A stretch of DNA of 64,000 nucleotides, taken from the NCBI GenBank assembly GCA_965216955.1, contig CBDCGV010000018.1, positions 496,001-560,000 on the forward strand. The letters are read 5' to 3'. This DNA comes from CBDCGV01 sp965216955 (lineage in GTDB: Bacteria; Bacteroidota; Bacteroidia; Chitinophagales; JADIYW01). The translations under genes and the position numbers were made by a program. Below the pieces are notes generated by a model that was given only the letters and a program-made list of their open reading frames with translations, made no database searches and had not been told where the DNA came from. Shown here one piece after another: positions 42,072 through 51,651 of this stretch; the first letter of the stretch is position 1; each line of letters begins with the position of its first letter.

Positions 42072-43691
42072 ATGGAAAAGCTATTAAAATATCTATGCAT
42101 TTATTCCTGCCTATTAATTTTACATTCTTGCTATCCAATTTCCACTGGTTCCATGAAATGGCGAATCAAATGGGATAAGGATCTTAAAAAAGGAAAAGAG
42201 GCTTTTACAGAAAATATTTCTTCAGAATCAATATCTAAGAAAAATAAGCCTAATATCATCATTCTATTAGCAGATGATTTAGGCAAAGGAGAAGTTTCAG
42301 CATATGGAGCCCAGCATATTGAAACTCCAAATATTGATCAAATTGGTAAGGAAGGGGTCATTTTTGAAGAAGGTTATGTGACTGCTCCAACCTGTGCTCC
42401 CTCCAGAGCGGGCATTATGACAGGAAGAGTGCAAAATCGATATGGTTTTGAAACCCAACTAATGGAATTTTACCCAACAAATGTCATTGAGTACTTAACC
42501 GGTAAGTATATTGTAAATACAGGTGATTTTGTTGTTGCAACTAAACCCCGCTTCCCAAGAGAGTGGCATATTCATAAACAAGGGGTTCCTCCTACTGAAA
42601 TCAATTTAGCTGAAATTTTAAAGACATATGGATACAAAACTGGCATAACTGGAAAATGGCACTTAGGAGCATCAAAAGAGCATTTACCTTGGAAAAGAGG
42701 TTTTGATTATCACTATGGTTTTAATGGAGCGTTCTCCTGGTTTACTCCGGAAGAACATTGGACCGGAATAATCAATCACTACCATGATAGCTTTAGTGCC
42801 AAACATCAATGGGAAAATGGACGCTCCGGAGAAGGTGCCATCACAAAAAAAGAAAAAGTTATAAGAGAAGATAAGTACCTAACCTTTGCCATTAAAGACC
42901 AAGCCATTGATTTTATAAAAGCGAATAAGGATGAACCATTCTTTTTATATTGCTCATTCAGCGCTCCACATGTCCCCTTTCAAGCACCAGTAGACTACTA
43001 TTGTCAATACAGTCATATTGAGGATAATAACAAAAGGGTGTATTACGCGATGATCTCCGCATTAGATGATGCCATTGGCGAAATTCATAAGACCATTAAA
43101 GATTTAGGCATTGAAGAAAATACAATTATATACTTCTTAAGTGATAATGGAGGAGCAACGTATACGGGAGCAACGACTAATGGAAATTTAAAAGGAGGAA
43201 AACTAACACAGTTTGAAGGAGGTATAAATGTTCCATTTATGATGAAGTGGAAAGGGAAAATCAAAGAAGGAATTCGATATAAAAAACCTATTTCTTCAAC
43301 AGATATTTTTACTACTTCCGTAAAAAGTTTTGATGGAAAACTTCCAAAAGACAGAACCTATGATGGCAAAAACCTAATTCCATATGTAAACGGAACTATA
43401 AATGAACAACCACACGAACAATTGTTTTGGCGTGCAGATCACCTATGGGCTATGCGAGATGGGAAATACAAATTTATAATGAGTACGCGCGATGGATGGG
43501 CAGAGCTATACGATTTGGAAAGCGATAAGTCTGAGAAGTTCAATTTAAAAGACAAAATGCCTGATCTATTTGAAACGATCAAGAAAAAACATGAAGAATG
43601 GCAAACAGAGCTTCCTGAAAAGCCTATGTGGCCAAGAATTATGGATCATAAGTTTGTATTTGATGGAAAGGAATACTTATTCCCTGCTTGA
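42072..43691 (+). CDS. Lipoprotein sulfatase (type I, formylglycine-dependent)
   Basis: A 539-residue sulfatase. The signal ends with LHSC (Cys20), a lipobox. LLADDLG (Asp68-Asp69) binds the metal, CAPSRAG at 108-114 is the C-x-P-x-R site for formylglycine, GKWHLG holds Lys195 and His197, and SDNGG lies near residue 358. It is longer than the sulfatase at 2.6 kb and differs in its middle region, so the two likely act on different substrates. Downstream genes encode two outer-membrane proteins in the same direction. No maturase gene is in the window. Confidence 0.93.
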   Translation: MEKLLKYLCIYSCLLILHSCYPISTGSMKWRIKWDKDLKKGKEAFTENISSESISKKNKPNIIILLADDLGKGEVSAYGAQHIETPNIDQIGKEGVIFEEGYVTAPTCAPSRAGIMTGRVQNRYGFETQLMEFYPTNVIEYLTGKYIVNTGDFVVATKPRFPREWHIHKQGVPPTEINLAEILKTYGYKTGITGKWHLGASKEHLPWKRGFDYHYGFNGAFSWFTPEEHWTGIINHYHDSFSAKHQWENGRSGEGAITKKEKVIREDKYLTFAIKDQAIDFIKANKDEPFFLYCSFSAPHVPFQAPVDYYCQYSHIEDNNKRVYYAMISALDDAIGEIHKTIKDLGIEENTIIYFLSDNGGATYTGATTNGNLKGGKLTQFEGGINVPFMMKWKGKIKEGIRYKKPISSTDIFTTSVKSFDGKLPKDRTYDGKNLIPYVNGTINEQPHEQLFWRADHLWAMRDGKYKFIMSTRDGWAELYDLESDKSEKFNLKDKMPDLFETIKKKHEEWQTELPEKPMWPRIMDHKFVFDGKEYLFPA

Positions 43692-43736
43692 TATTAAATG
43701 CCTAAGCCAGTTTTATTACGAAAAATAAAATAATCA

Positions 43737-44366
43737 ATGAAAAAATATATCTCGCTTACAACCGCATTACTATTTGCTATTTCTGTTTTTAGTGCTGGAA
43801 AGTTAGACCTTCAATTGAAAGCATATCTGGGTGGTAATGTCGGTATTTATAAATATAAGTTAGAAGAAGCATACTATGAAGCAACTGCTGGTTATCAGGG
43901 AGGTTTTAGTTTTAGAATAAATAAAAAGAAACAATTCTATGAAATTGGCATTGGCTTCACCAGAGATTATCTTTTCCTCGAAGATTCCTTCGCTCTATTA
44001 ATTAGTACTTCGTTTGACCCGCCATTGGAAAAACCGAGACTGGTATTAACAGGATTTGAATTACCTGTAGTTGTTGGCTATAAGTTTGTTAAAACGCCGA
44101 AATTTAAATGGCATGTTTATGGAGGAGTTAAGATGGCAACCTATATAAGAACCTGGGTGCTAGATGAAAGAACCAGAGTAGAAAAATTTAAAACTAAAGA
44201 ACTATTCTTCTCTCCCATCAAGTTTGACCTAAGATTAGGAACAGGTATAGATATTGCCTTTCTCAATATTGATTTTGATTATGACCTTGGACTCAACAAC
44301 GCAGGAACGGAAGTTTTTCGTATACAAACCCATCGTTGGAATCTAAAATTTGGTGTACTTTTTTAG
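43737..44366 (+). CDS. Outer-membrane beta-barrel protein
   Basis: A 209-residue protein with a signal peptide (residues 1-20, ALLFAISVFSA) and then alternating strands: LDLQLKAYLGGNVGIYKYKL, GGFSFRINKKKQFYEIGIGF, FKWHVYGGVKMATYIR, and a final HRWNLKFGVLF that ends in Phe as outer-membrane barrels do. Small OmpA/OmpW-like eight-strand barrel by length. No specific family. It begins 45 bases after the sulfatase and is 6 bases before the FadL-like gene, so the last two are surely co-transcribed. Confidence 0.72.
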   Translation: MKKYISLTTALLFAISVFSAGKLDLQLKAYLGGNVGIYKYKLEEAYYEATAGYQGGFSFRINKKKQFYEIGIGFTRDYLFLEDSFALLISTSFDPPLEKPRLVLTGFELPVVVGYKFVKTPKFKWHVYGGVKMATYIRTWVLDERTRVEKFKTKELFFSPIKFDLRLGTGIDIAFLNIDFDYDLGLNNAGTEVFRIQTHRWNLKFGVLF

Positions 44367-44372
44367 TTCCGT

Positions 44373-45761
44373 ATGATTAATCAATTAATAAAAAAACTAT
44401 TTTTCCTGCTCATAGGAATTTTTCTATCATCAATACATCTATCAGCTCAAAATGATGCTCATTATAATGCTTCTCAATTCGGACTAAAAGGTATGCTGTT
44501 AAGTGGCGCATTGGTTGCAGGTAATAATGATGCCAGTATGATCTATTATAACCCAGCAGCAATAGGTTATTCTAAAGAAAAGGCATTAGACATCTCTCTT
44601 TTTGTTCCTAATTTTGAGCTTACAAAGCTTAAAAACACATTTGGTGTAGAAGCAAAAAAGGGAAGCTTCGATTTTCAAATGGTTCCTAGCCTACTCTCTT
44701 TTAAATTATCCCTAATAAAAAACCCAAAGGTTGGGATGGCCGCTACCGTTTTATACAAAAACAACTTTGATAATGCATTGCTATTTAATGCTTCCCAAAC
44801 TACCTCAAATGGCTTTCTAAGTAGTGATATTCAATACAGTTTTCAAAAAAGAGAAATTTGGATAGGGGTCGGCATCTCCTACGAATTAAATTCACATTTT
44901 TCAATTGGCCTTTCTCAATTCATTACATTCAGAAGGCTTTTCTATGATCACCAATTTTCTCAAACCATTGTATCAGAGCAAGGATCAACCAATATCATTG
45001 CTCTAATCGAAAATAATTTTGACACTGATTTAAAAGCACATTTTGGTCTTGTAAATAAGTTCGGCATTGCGTACAAAAGTAGCGTTGTAAATATTGGATT
45101 GACGTTAACAACACCAACTTACGGATACCCTATTAGAAAAGCGTCTTATCAGTTTAAAACTCTCTACTCCGCTCTTAATTCAACAAATATGAATGGAACA
45201 ATTTATACAAGAGACAAAGAAGAACTCCTACTTAAAACACCTTTTTCTATTGCGGGAGGAATTGCTTTTAAAATCAATGATATTGCCGTTATTAATTTAA
45301 CTGCAGAGTATTTTGGTAAGATAAAGGATTATAACATCATTAGAAAAGTGGGAAACAATGAAACTTTCACTACCAAAGAAGGAGCAAAACAGATAGTCAA
45401 TGTAGCCATTGGATGGCAAATCAACCTGAATGATAAGTTTTCTTATTTAGGAGGATTTAGAACCGATTTTAACCATGGCAAAACGATCAACAACACAACC
45501 ACTCAACTGTATAAAAGCAACTGGAATATCTATCATATAAGTAATGGACTCAATTTTACGTACAAAAAGAACAAAATAACAATAGGAATTGATTACGGCT
45601 TCTCTTTCGATAAATTAGACGCGCCATATGTCAATCTTTCAGAGTTCAATAATGCCAATGCCGGATCTGATCTTTCACAAAAAATCAATTACCAATCCTA
45701 TACGCTCTTATTAACATATGGCTTTTTAATATCAAATATCAAGAAAGATCAGAATGAATAG
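44373..45761 (+). CDS. FadL-like outer-membrane transport protein
   Basis: A 462-residue protein with a signal peptide ending LSAQ (about residue 26). NDASMIYYNPAAIGY near residue 60 is the NPA-type motif at the N-terminus of FadL/TodX porins, and the rest forms many amphipathic strands, with a last strand ending LLLTYGFLIS. FadL porins take up long-chain fatty acids and other hydrophobic compounds by lateral diffusion. The family call rests on this motif and general layout. It follows the small barrel gene by 6 bases and converges on the RemB/Wzi-like gene with a 16-base gap. Confidence 0.7.
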   Translation: MINQLIKKLFFLLIGIFLSSIHLSAQNDAHYNASQFGLKGMLLSGALVAGNNDASMIYYNPAAIGYSKEKALDISLFVPNFELTKLKNTFGVEAKKGSFDFQMVPSLLSFKLSLIKNPKVGMAATVLYKNNFDNALLFNASQTTSNGFLSSDIQYSFQKREIWIGVGISYELNSHFSIGLSQFITFRRLFYDHQFSQTIVSEQGSTNIIALIENNFDTDLKAHFGLVNKFGIAYKSSVVNIGLTLTTPTYGYPIRKASYQFKTLYSALNSTNMNGTIYTRDKEELLLKTPFSIAGGIAFKINDIAVINLTAEYFGKIKDYNIIRKVGNNETFTTKEGAKQIVNVAIGWQINLNDKFSYLGGFRTDFNHGKTINNTTTQLYKSNWNIYHISNGLNFTYKKNKITIGIDYGFSFDKLDAPYVNLSEFNNANAGSDLSQKINYQSYTLLLTYGFLISNIKKDQNE

Positions 45762-45777
45762 ATCTTCGTTTTACTAT

Positions 45778-47484
45778 CTAAAAATCATAGCTTCTATGCG
45801 GTATATTTACCCTTAAAGCCAAACTTGGATAATGCGATTTAGTATTTGTTCCTGTAGCCTCTCTTTTTTGACTTCTATATTCATAAATAAAATCAAAATT
45901 TACATTGTGCCATGGCATATAAGTAAATCTAAATTCCATTTGGTTAATCTTACTCAAAAATCCTTGATGAACATCATTGCCAAATTCCCTTTCAAAAGTA
46001 CTATTAGGCAAAAAGATATTTGAACCATAGTTTGTTCCACCAGCATCTTCCCCTTGCTTTGAATGGATATACTTAAACTTAAATATCATATCCTGCCTTG
46101 GTTGGTACCTTAAAATGGTAATCAACTCTGTAAAATTCGCCCCCAAAGGATGTGCCAGTGGCTGATCGTAATGAGCCCAAGCTCCACTATCATCATTATG
46201 ACTATAAGTATAAGGCCTAGAATAATTAGCCTCTACCTGTAAATCCATATTTTTAATACCAAACACATCAATATATTTCAATCCTAATTGTCCAGCAAAT
46301 TTGGTTCCCCACCACTTATTAGGATTGGTTAATTGTTGAACTACATTTTTATCCTCCTGCCCTTGTCTAAATTCATTTCCTAAATTGAAATCATCCAAAA
46401 TAAACTGTCCATATAATGAAAACCGTCTTAAAAAATTAGCTTTAAAATCAAACCCTAAAAAAGCATTATCCGGACTACCTAAAGCTTGCTCAATAGCTCT
46501 GTAAAAAATAATAGGGTTTAAGTATTGAAGTTCAAACTTATCTCTCGAAAACACCACCGCCTCAAAAAGTCCAATATTGAAATTTTTGGTAATATTGAAA
46601 GATAAGTGATGAACGGTCATGTATTTTTTAGGCAATGTCCTATCCAAATTATTGCCCTTTCGCCTATACTCGCCTATTAACTCGGCAAAAATATTTTGAT
46701 AATTAAATTTCCAAACTCTGGTATTCACTTTCATGAATAAATAATCATTGGAATTATCTGATAAAAACATAGATCTATATCCATCACCAATAAAGTTTTT
46801 ATCATAGCCAAACTGAAAATGAACATGTTCCGTAGCACTAAAAGTGATGTACCCTCTCGTATTAAAATAATCATATCCATCACTTTTAAATTCTTTGTAA
46901 TATCCAGCACCAGGCACTGCAGTAGTTCTATCTACATAATTATTTACCCAAGAAGGAAATCGCGCTTGATTTTCTGTGATGTAAAAATAAAACCCAAAAA
47001 AATCATCTACCTGTCCACGAAATGTAGCACCCCTAGCATTTACAAATTTTAATCCATCATCATCTAATTCTTTACCTAGTCTAAAATGAAAGACTGGATC
47101 AATCATAAACTTAAACTTTGGAACATCTACATGGAATAAATGTGCTGGGTGCTTATAAAAAACCTTAAACAATGGTTTATTACTTTGCACTTTTCCTTTG
47201 TCATTCCATTCCCAAGTTTCTTCATATAAATGATCAATAATATCCAAATCTGTTTTACTAAGGCTTGCATCTGAAAAGCTATCTACCCAATTCACAAAAG
47301 AGGATACACCTCTCCTGTCTAAAGGTTTATTAGAGCTATGATACTCTTCCATAAATTTACCAGACTTTATTTCTAATCGATCAATTAGACTATAACTCTC
47401 ATCTCTCAAAGGAATAAAGGCACTTTGTCCCATCATAAAATCAAATAAAGGGAGCATCATTAATACAAATAGCAATTGCCGCAT
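45778..47484 (-). CDS. RemB/Wzi-like outer-membrane protein
   Basis: A 568-residue protein with a signal peptide (MRQLLFVLMMLPLFDFMMGQ). The mature part is a large barrel with many Tyr/Trp/Asn strands: FRLGKELDDDGLKFVNARGATFRGQVDDFFGFYFYITENQARFP, VHFQFGYDKNFIGDGYRSMFLSDNSNDYLF and LQYLNPIIFYRAIEQALGSPDN. This is how I remember proteins annotated as gliding motility RemB or capsule-assembly Wzi in Bacteroidota. RemB affects gliding on some substrates in Flavobacterium johnsoniae; Wzi anchors capsule. No gld/spr genes are near, so the exact role is unsettled. Confidence 0.7.
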   Translation of the reverse strand: MRQLLFVLMMLPLFDFMMGQSAFIPLRDESYSLIDRLEIKSGKFMEEYHSSNKPLDRRGVSSFVNWVDSFSDASLSKTDLDIIDHLYEETWEWNDKGKVQSNKPLFKVFYKHPAHLFHVDVPKFKFMIDPVFHFRLGKELDDDGLKFVNARGATFRGQVDDFFGFYFYITENQARFPSWVNNYVDRTTAVPGAGYYKEFKSDGYDYFNTRGYITFSATEHVHFQFGYDKNFIGDGYRSMFLSDNSNDYLFMKVNTRVWKFNYQNIFAELIGEYRRKGNNLDRTLPKKYMTVHHLSFNITKNFNIGLFEAVVFSRDKFELQYLNPIIFYRAIEQALGSPDNAFLGFDFKANFLRRFSLYGQFILDDFNLGNEFRQGQEDKNVVQQLTNPNKWWGTKFAGQLGLKYIDVFGIKNMDLQVEANYSRPYTYSHNDDSGAWAHYDQPLAHPLGANFTELITILRYQPRQDMIFKFKYIHSKQGEDAGGTNYGSNIFLPNSTFEREFGNDVHQGFLSKINQMEFRFTYMPWHNVNFDFIYEYRSQKREATGTNTKSHYPSLALRVNIPHRSYDF

Positions 47485-47558
47485 AAAAATTATTTATAAG
47501 AGTCTAAAATTACAAAACTCAAAATGAATTTCGATTTTTGTTTAACTTTCGATAATTA

Positions 47559-48908
47559 ATGACAAATTACATGAAAAGTTACTTACTTAAACAGGGGCTG
47601 GTAATCAACGAAGGAAATGCTGAAATAAAGGACCTTTTAATAAAAAATGGCAGAATTGAACGTATAGATAATTCAATTACTGATGTAAGCGCAATAGAAC
47701 TTAATGTGGAAGGTAAATGGGTTATTCCGGGAATTGTTGATGATCAGGTACATTTTCGTGAGCCAGGCTTAACACACAAGGCAAACATCTATACAGAAGC
47801 CAAAGCTGCTGTAGCTGGAGGCGTAACCTCTTTTATGGAAATGCCCAATACAAAACCACCTGCAGACACACAAGAATTACTCCAAGATAAATATGATATT
47901 GCCGCCAATACTTCTTTGGCTAATTATTCCTTTTTTATGGGGGCAACTAACGAAAACATTGAAGAAGTGCTTAAAACTGATCCCAGAACGGTATGCGGTG
48001 TAAAAGCATTTATGGGCTCCTCCACTGGCAATATGCTAGTGGATAATGAAACCACTTTAAGAAACCTTTTTTCAAAAGTTCCGCTTCTAATTGCTACCCA
48101 TTGTGAAGACGAGCAAACGGTAAGACGGAATACGGAAATATATAAACAACGATACGGTGAAAATATTCCTATTTCGTGCCATCCTGAAATAAGGAATGTG
48201 GAAGCTTGCTATTTATCTTCTTCTTTAGGAGTAAGACTGGCAAAAGAGTATGGAACGCGGTATCATGTGCTCCATATTTCAACAAGTGATGAATTAGAAC
48301 TATTTGACAATAGCATCCCATTGGCACAAAAGAGAATTACATCAGAAGTATGTGTACACCATCTCTACTTTAATAAAAAAGATTACGCTCAATTAGGAAC
48401 TAAAATAAAATGTAATCCAGCCATAAAGGAAGAAGAACATCAAAAAGGAATCTGGGAAGGATTATTAAATGACAAGCTAGATATCATTGCCACCGATCAT
48501 GCTCCACATACTATAGAAGAAAAAAACAATCCATATTTAAAGGCCCCATCTGGACTCCCCCTAGTTCAGCATACTCTTAATTTGATGATGGAATTTATAC
48601 AGAAAGGAAAGATATCTAAAGAAAGGGTAATTGAAAAAATGTGTCATGCGCCCGCCATTTGTTTCAAGTTAGTAGAAAGAGGCTTTTTGCGAGAAGGCTA
48701 TTGGGCTGACATTGCCATCGTTGATCCAAATAAAACGTGGCAGGTAAAAAAAGAGAACATTTTACACAAATGTGGTTGGTCTCCGTTTGAAACAAAAGAA
48801 TTTACAGGAAAGGTAGAAAAGACGTTTGTCTCGGGGCATTTAGTATACAATAATGGTGCTTTTGATGAATCAACGAGAGGAAAGAGATTGAGTTTTGAGC
48901 CACACTAA
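47559..48908 (+). CDS. pyrC: Dihydroorotase (amidohydrolase family)
   Basis: A 449-residue amidohydrolase of the dihydroorotase multifunctional type. VIPGIVDDQVHFREPGLTHKANI is the N-terminal metal-binding and substrate segment, but residue 63 is Gln where most members have the first His of HxH; His65 is kept. EMPNTKPPAD, CHPEIRNVEA, HVLHISTSDE and IIATDHAPHT hold the other ligands. It would close carbamoyl-aspartate to dihydroorotate in pyrimidine synthesis. A start at ATG 47559 or at 47571 is possible. The same Gln occurs, as I remember, in Bacteroidota homologues. Confidence 0.87.
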   Translation: MTNYMKSYLLKQGLVINEGNAEIKDLLIKNGRIERIDNSITDVSAIELNVEGKWVIPGIVDDQVHFREPGLTHKANIYTEAKAAVAGGVTSFMEMPNTKPPADTQELLQDKYDIAANTSLANYSFFMGATNENIEEVLKTDPRTVCGVKAFMGSSTGNMLVDNETTLRNLFSKVPLLIATHCEDEQTVRRNTEIYKQRYGENIPISCHPEIRNVEACYLSSSLGVRLAKEYGTRYHVLHISTSDELELFDNSIPLAQKRITSEVCVHHLYFNKKDYAQLGTKIKCNPAIKEEEHQKGIWEGLLNDKLDIIATDHAPHTIEEKNNPYLKAPSGLPLVQHTLNLMMEFIQKGKISKERVIEKMCHAPAICFKLVERGFLREGYWADIAIVDPNKTWQVKKENILHKCGWSPFETKEFTGKVEKTFVSGHLVYNNGAFDESTRGKRLSFEPH

Positions 48909-48972
48909 TTTTTGGCTTAAATTTATTCTACATCGGACCTTCGTAATAACGCTTAGTACATCTTCTACTAGC

Positions 48973-49971
48973 CTAACGCATTAATCTATAGATCAATTCT
49001 TCCATTAAAGCGCCGTCTTTTAAAGACACATTTCCTAAGCCCTTTGATTTTCCATCATACTCCTTCAACAAATGAATTGCCAATTCCGTTTGCTCTAAAG
49101 AATAATTGCTTAATCCCAGTTTATACTCTTTGAAAAAATAAGGACTTACCTTGGCTACTTTTGCTGCATCGCTATCAGATAATCCTTTATTGTGATGCAA
49201 TACAAATAACTTACTGAAAAAATTATACATTACGGTTAGCATCATAACTAAGGGGCCTGCCTTGGGATTTTTACCAAAGTACTTAATAATTGAAAATGCT
49301 TTTGCTTGATTTTTAGCAGCTATTGCTCTATTAAGTTCAAAGACATTATAATCTTTACTTATACCAATATATTTCTCTATAATAGCCGGTGTAATCTTAG
49401 ATCCATGCTCAACATTAACAGATAGTTTTTCTAGTTCATTAGAAATCGTAGACAGATTATTTCCTAAGTGCTCAAATAATAGCCTACTCGACTCATGTGA
49501 AATGCTATATCCTTTGCCACTTATTTCTTTTTCAATCCAAGCAGGGACTTGATTATCGTACAATTTTTTAGACTCAAAAAATATCGTCTTTTTTTGAATA
49601 AGCTTACCAATTTTAGTTCGTTTATCCAGTTTCTTATGCATATACCCAAACACCAAAACCGTACTCTCCAACGGATTTTCTAAATATGATTCCAATAAAT
49701 CAAATTTTCGCCAGTGTTGAACTTCTTTGACTATAACAACCCGCCGTTCAGCAAATGCGGGGTATTGTTTTGCAGCATTTAATACCTCTTCAGGAGAAGT
49801 ATCTTTTCCATACAAGATTATTTGGTTAAAATCTCGCTGACTTACATCTAATGCATTTGTTGCAATAAAATCGATGAGTTTATCAATAAAATAAGTCTCT
49901 TCTCCACTTAAAAAATAAATAGGGTGATAAACTCCTGATTTAATCTCTTTATATATATCTTGAAACTTCAT
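48973..49971 (-). CDS. holA: DNA polymerase III subunit delta
   Basis: A 332-residue clamp-loader subunit. HPIYFLSGEETYFIDKLIDFI at the start is the delta-type P-loop remnant, FAERRVVIVKEVQHW the second strand, and VFELNRAIAAKNQAKAFSIIKYFGKNPKAGPLVMMLTVMYNFFSKLF the collar domain, all typical for HolA. It opens the beta clamp at the replication fork. It is divergent from a small nuclease-like gene with 19 bases between starts. Confidence 0.92.
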   Translation of the reverse strand: MKFQDIYKEIKSGVYHPIYFLSGEETYFIDKLIDFIATNALDVSQRDFNQIILYGKDTSPEEVLNAAKQYPAFAERRVVIVKEVQHWRKFDLLESYLENPLESTVLVFGYMHKKLDKRTKIGKLIQKKTIFFESKKLYDNQVPAWIEKEISGKGYSISHESSRLLFEHLGNNLSTISNELEKLSVNVEHGSKITPAIIEKYIGISKDYNVFELNRAIAAKNQAKAFSIIKYFGKNPKAGPLVMMLTVMYNFFSKLFVLHHNKGLSDSDAAKVAKVSPYFFKEYKLGLSNYSLEQTELAIHLLKEYDGKSKGLGNVSLKDGALMEELIYRLMR

Positions 49972-49990
49972 AGATGAATACTACATCGAA

Positions 49991-50416
49991 GTGCAAAATA
50001 GCTATTTTAAAATAAAGAATATTGATGGTAAAACCAGGATTTTTGATCCAATAAGAAAAAAGTACATTGTTCTTACACCCGAAGAAAAAGTCCGTCAAGA
50101 AACACTTTTCCATTTGATTGAGAATATGAAATATCCCAAAGGGATTATTTCAGTAGAAAAAGAGTTAAAATTTAATAATAAACGAAAGAGAACAGATATT
50201 GTAGTGTATAAAGACAACCTTCCATGGCTTATAGTAGAATGTAAAGCATCCACCGTTAAAATCAATCAAAAAACTTTCGACCAAATTGCGCTTTATAATC
50301 TCACATTACAAGTTCCCTATTTATATATCACCAATGGGCTTCAGCATTACATTTTTAATATAAACTGGAAAGAAAAAACTTATTCTCCCATTCAAGCGTT
50401 ACCTAGCTATTTTTAA
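49991..50416 (+). CDS. Small HsdR-N-terminal-like (PD-(D/E)xK) protein
   Basis: A 141-residue protein that matches only the N-terminal nuclease domain of type I restriction HsdR subunits. RTDIVVYKDNLPWLIVECKA supplies Asp69, Glu83 and Lys85, the D...ExK nuclease pattern. LTPEEKVRQETLFHLIENMKYPKGIISVEKEL is the characteristic start. There is no helicase, HsdM or HsdS gene here, so it is not a restriction system. GTG 49991 is the start; an ATG at 49974 is out of frame. I recall the same gene next to holA in many Bacteroidota. Role unknown; a repair or nucleic-acid-processing nuclease is possible. Confidence 0.8.
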   Translation: MQNSYFKIKNIDGKTRIFDPIRKKYIVLTPEEKVRQETLFHLIENMKYPKGIISVEKELKFNNKRKRTDIVVYKDNLPWLIVECKASTVKINQKTFDQIALYNLTLQVPYLYITNGLQHYIFNINWKEKTYSPIQALPSYF

Positions 50417-50471
50417 ATTCTTCCTTATTTAACTCGAACATGAAATCAGGGGGAAAACGTTCTATCCTTCG

Positions 50472-51635
50472 CTACTTTTCAATTACCAAATAATCAAACC
50501 ACCTATCGTGATGATCAATAGCCTTAAATTCTAAACGGTCGTCAAAAACAATCACTTTTCCATAATGATGTTCTTTCTTTAAATCGGCCGTAAAAAAGGA
50601 GCGTGTGGGTTTAAATTCCTCTAAATGTCCATTTGCACCACCAATACAAATGTAGTGGACCCCATTTTCTCTATCCACTTTGTTATTATATAAGGGTAGT
50701 GTTCTTTCATAAAGATGAACATGCCCATAATAAACAACATCTACGTTATAAGTTTCATAAAGACGAGTAAGCCCTTGTAATCGGGGTAATCCCATCGTAC
50801 TTTTAGCCACCTTTGTATTACCGTGGTCATTATTATCACTACTATATGGAGGGTGATGATGGACAATAAACTTCCAAAGTGCATTACTATTCTTTAGTTC
50901 TTGTTTTAACCAGTTGTATTGCTCGCTGCCTTCTCCCACTTCTTTATTTGTGTCCAACATAAAAAATTGGGCACTCCCATACTTAAAAGTATAATAGTAT
51001 TCTGGTTCAGGATTGGCCATATATTTATAATACCAATCGTCATTTTCTTCATGATTTCCAAGCACTGTGTATACTGGAACTCTGCTTAAAAAAGGATACC
51101 CCTTTCTAAAATAATGTCTTACCCATTGTCTTTTTTTGCTGCCTTTACGAACAATATCTCCTCCATGTATAGCAAAATTTGGGCGGTCTGCCCATGCCAA
51201 TTTTGAAATCTTGCGCCAAGCCTTTGGAAAATCCTGAGTATCACTAAAAACACTAAAAGAAAATGCCTGATCAGTCTCAATGGCTGTTTGAAATGTATAA
51301 ATCTTGCTCTTAACTTCCTTTCCACTTTTCTTCACTGTCGCAATGCGATAAAAATAGGTAGTACCTGGCTGAAGGCCAGTTAGTTCAACCTCATGTAGCT
51401 TTTTTAACGAATTACTGCCGTCATCCAAAACAGTTTGATTGGTCAAATTAGCTTCTTTATCATTCAATCGAGCTTCCCCATAATAGACTTTACTCCCTCC
51501 CAAAAACTTACTCTCCCAAAGTATCTTAATAGAATGCTTTGTAGCAAACTGCTGATAGGGTTTTACCTTTAAGCGCTGAGCATTAACAATTGTAAAACCC
51601 AATATTAATGTTATTAAGCATGTAAGTCGAATCAT
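50472..51635 (-). CDS. Purple acid phosphatase-like metallophosphoesterase, exported
   Basis: A 387-residue protein with a signal peptide (residues 1-19, ending in VNAQ). Residues 20-120 form an N-terminal fibronectin-III-like domain (ATKHSIKILWES, LTGLQPGTTYFYRIAT). The calcineurin-like domain follows with FSDTQD, GGDIVRKG, LGNHEENDDW, HHPPYSS and GHVHLYERTLPL, the full set of metal ligands and the HxHxYER end motif of purple acid phosphatases. It should release phosphate from organic phosphoesters in the periplasm or at the cell surface. It is 16 bases downstream of the Sua5/YciO gene. Confidence 0.9.
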   Translation of the reverse strand: MIRLTCLITLILGFTIVNAQRLKVKPYQQFATKHSIKILWESKFLGGSKVYYGEARLNDKEANLTNQTVLDDGSNSLKKLHEVELTGLQPGTTYFYRIATVKKSGKEVKSKIYTFQTAIETDQAFSFSVFSDTQDFPKAWRKISKLAWADRPNFAIHGGDIVRKGSKKRQWVRHYFRKGYPFLSRVPVYTVLGNHEENDDWYYKYMANPEPEYYYTFKYGSAQFFMLDTNKEVGEGSEQYNWLKQELKNSNALWKFIVHHHPPYSSDNNDHGNTKVAKSTMGLPRLQGLTRLYETYNVDVVYYGHVHLYERTLPLYNNKVDRENGVHYICIGGANGHLEEFKPTRSFFTADLKKEHHYGKVIVFDDRLEFKAIDHHDRWFDYLVIEK

Positions 51636-51651
51636 AATTTCTATATAAAAT

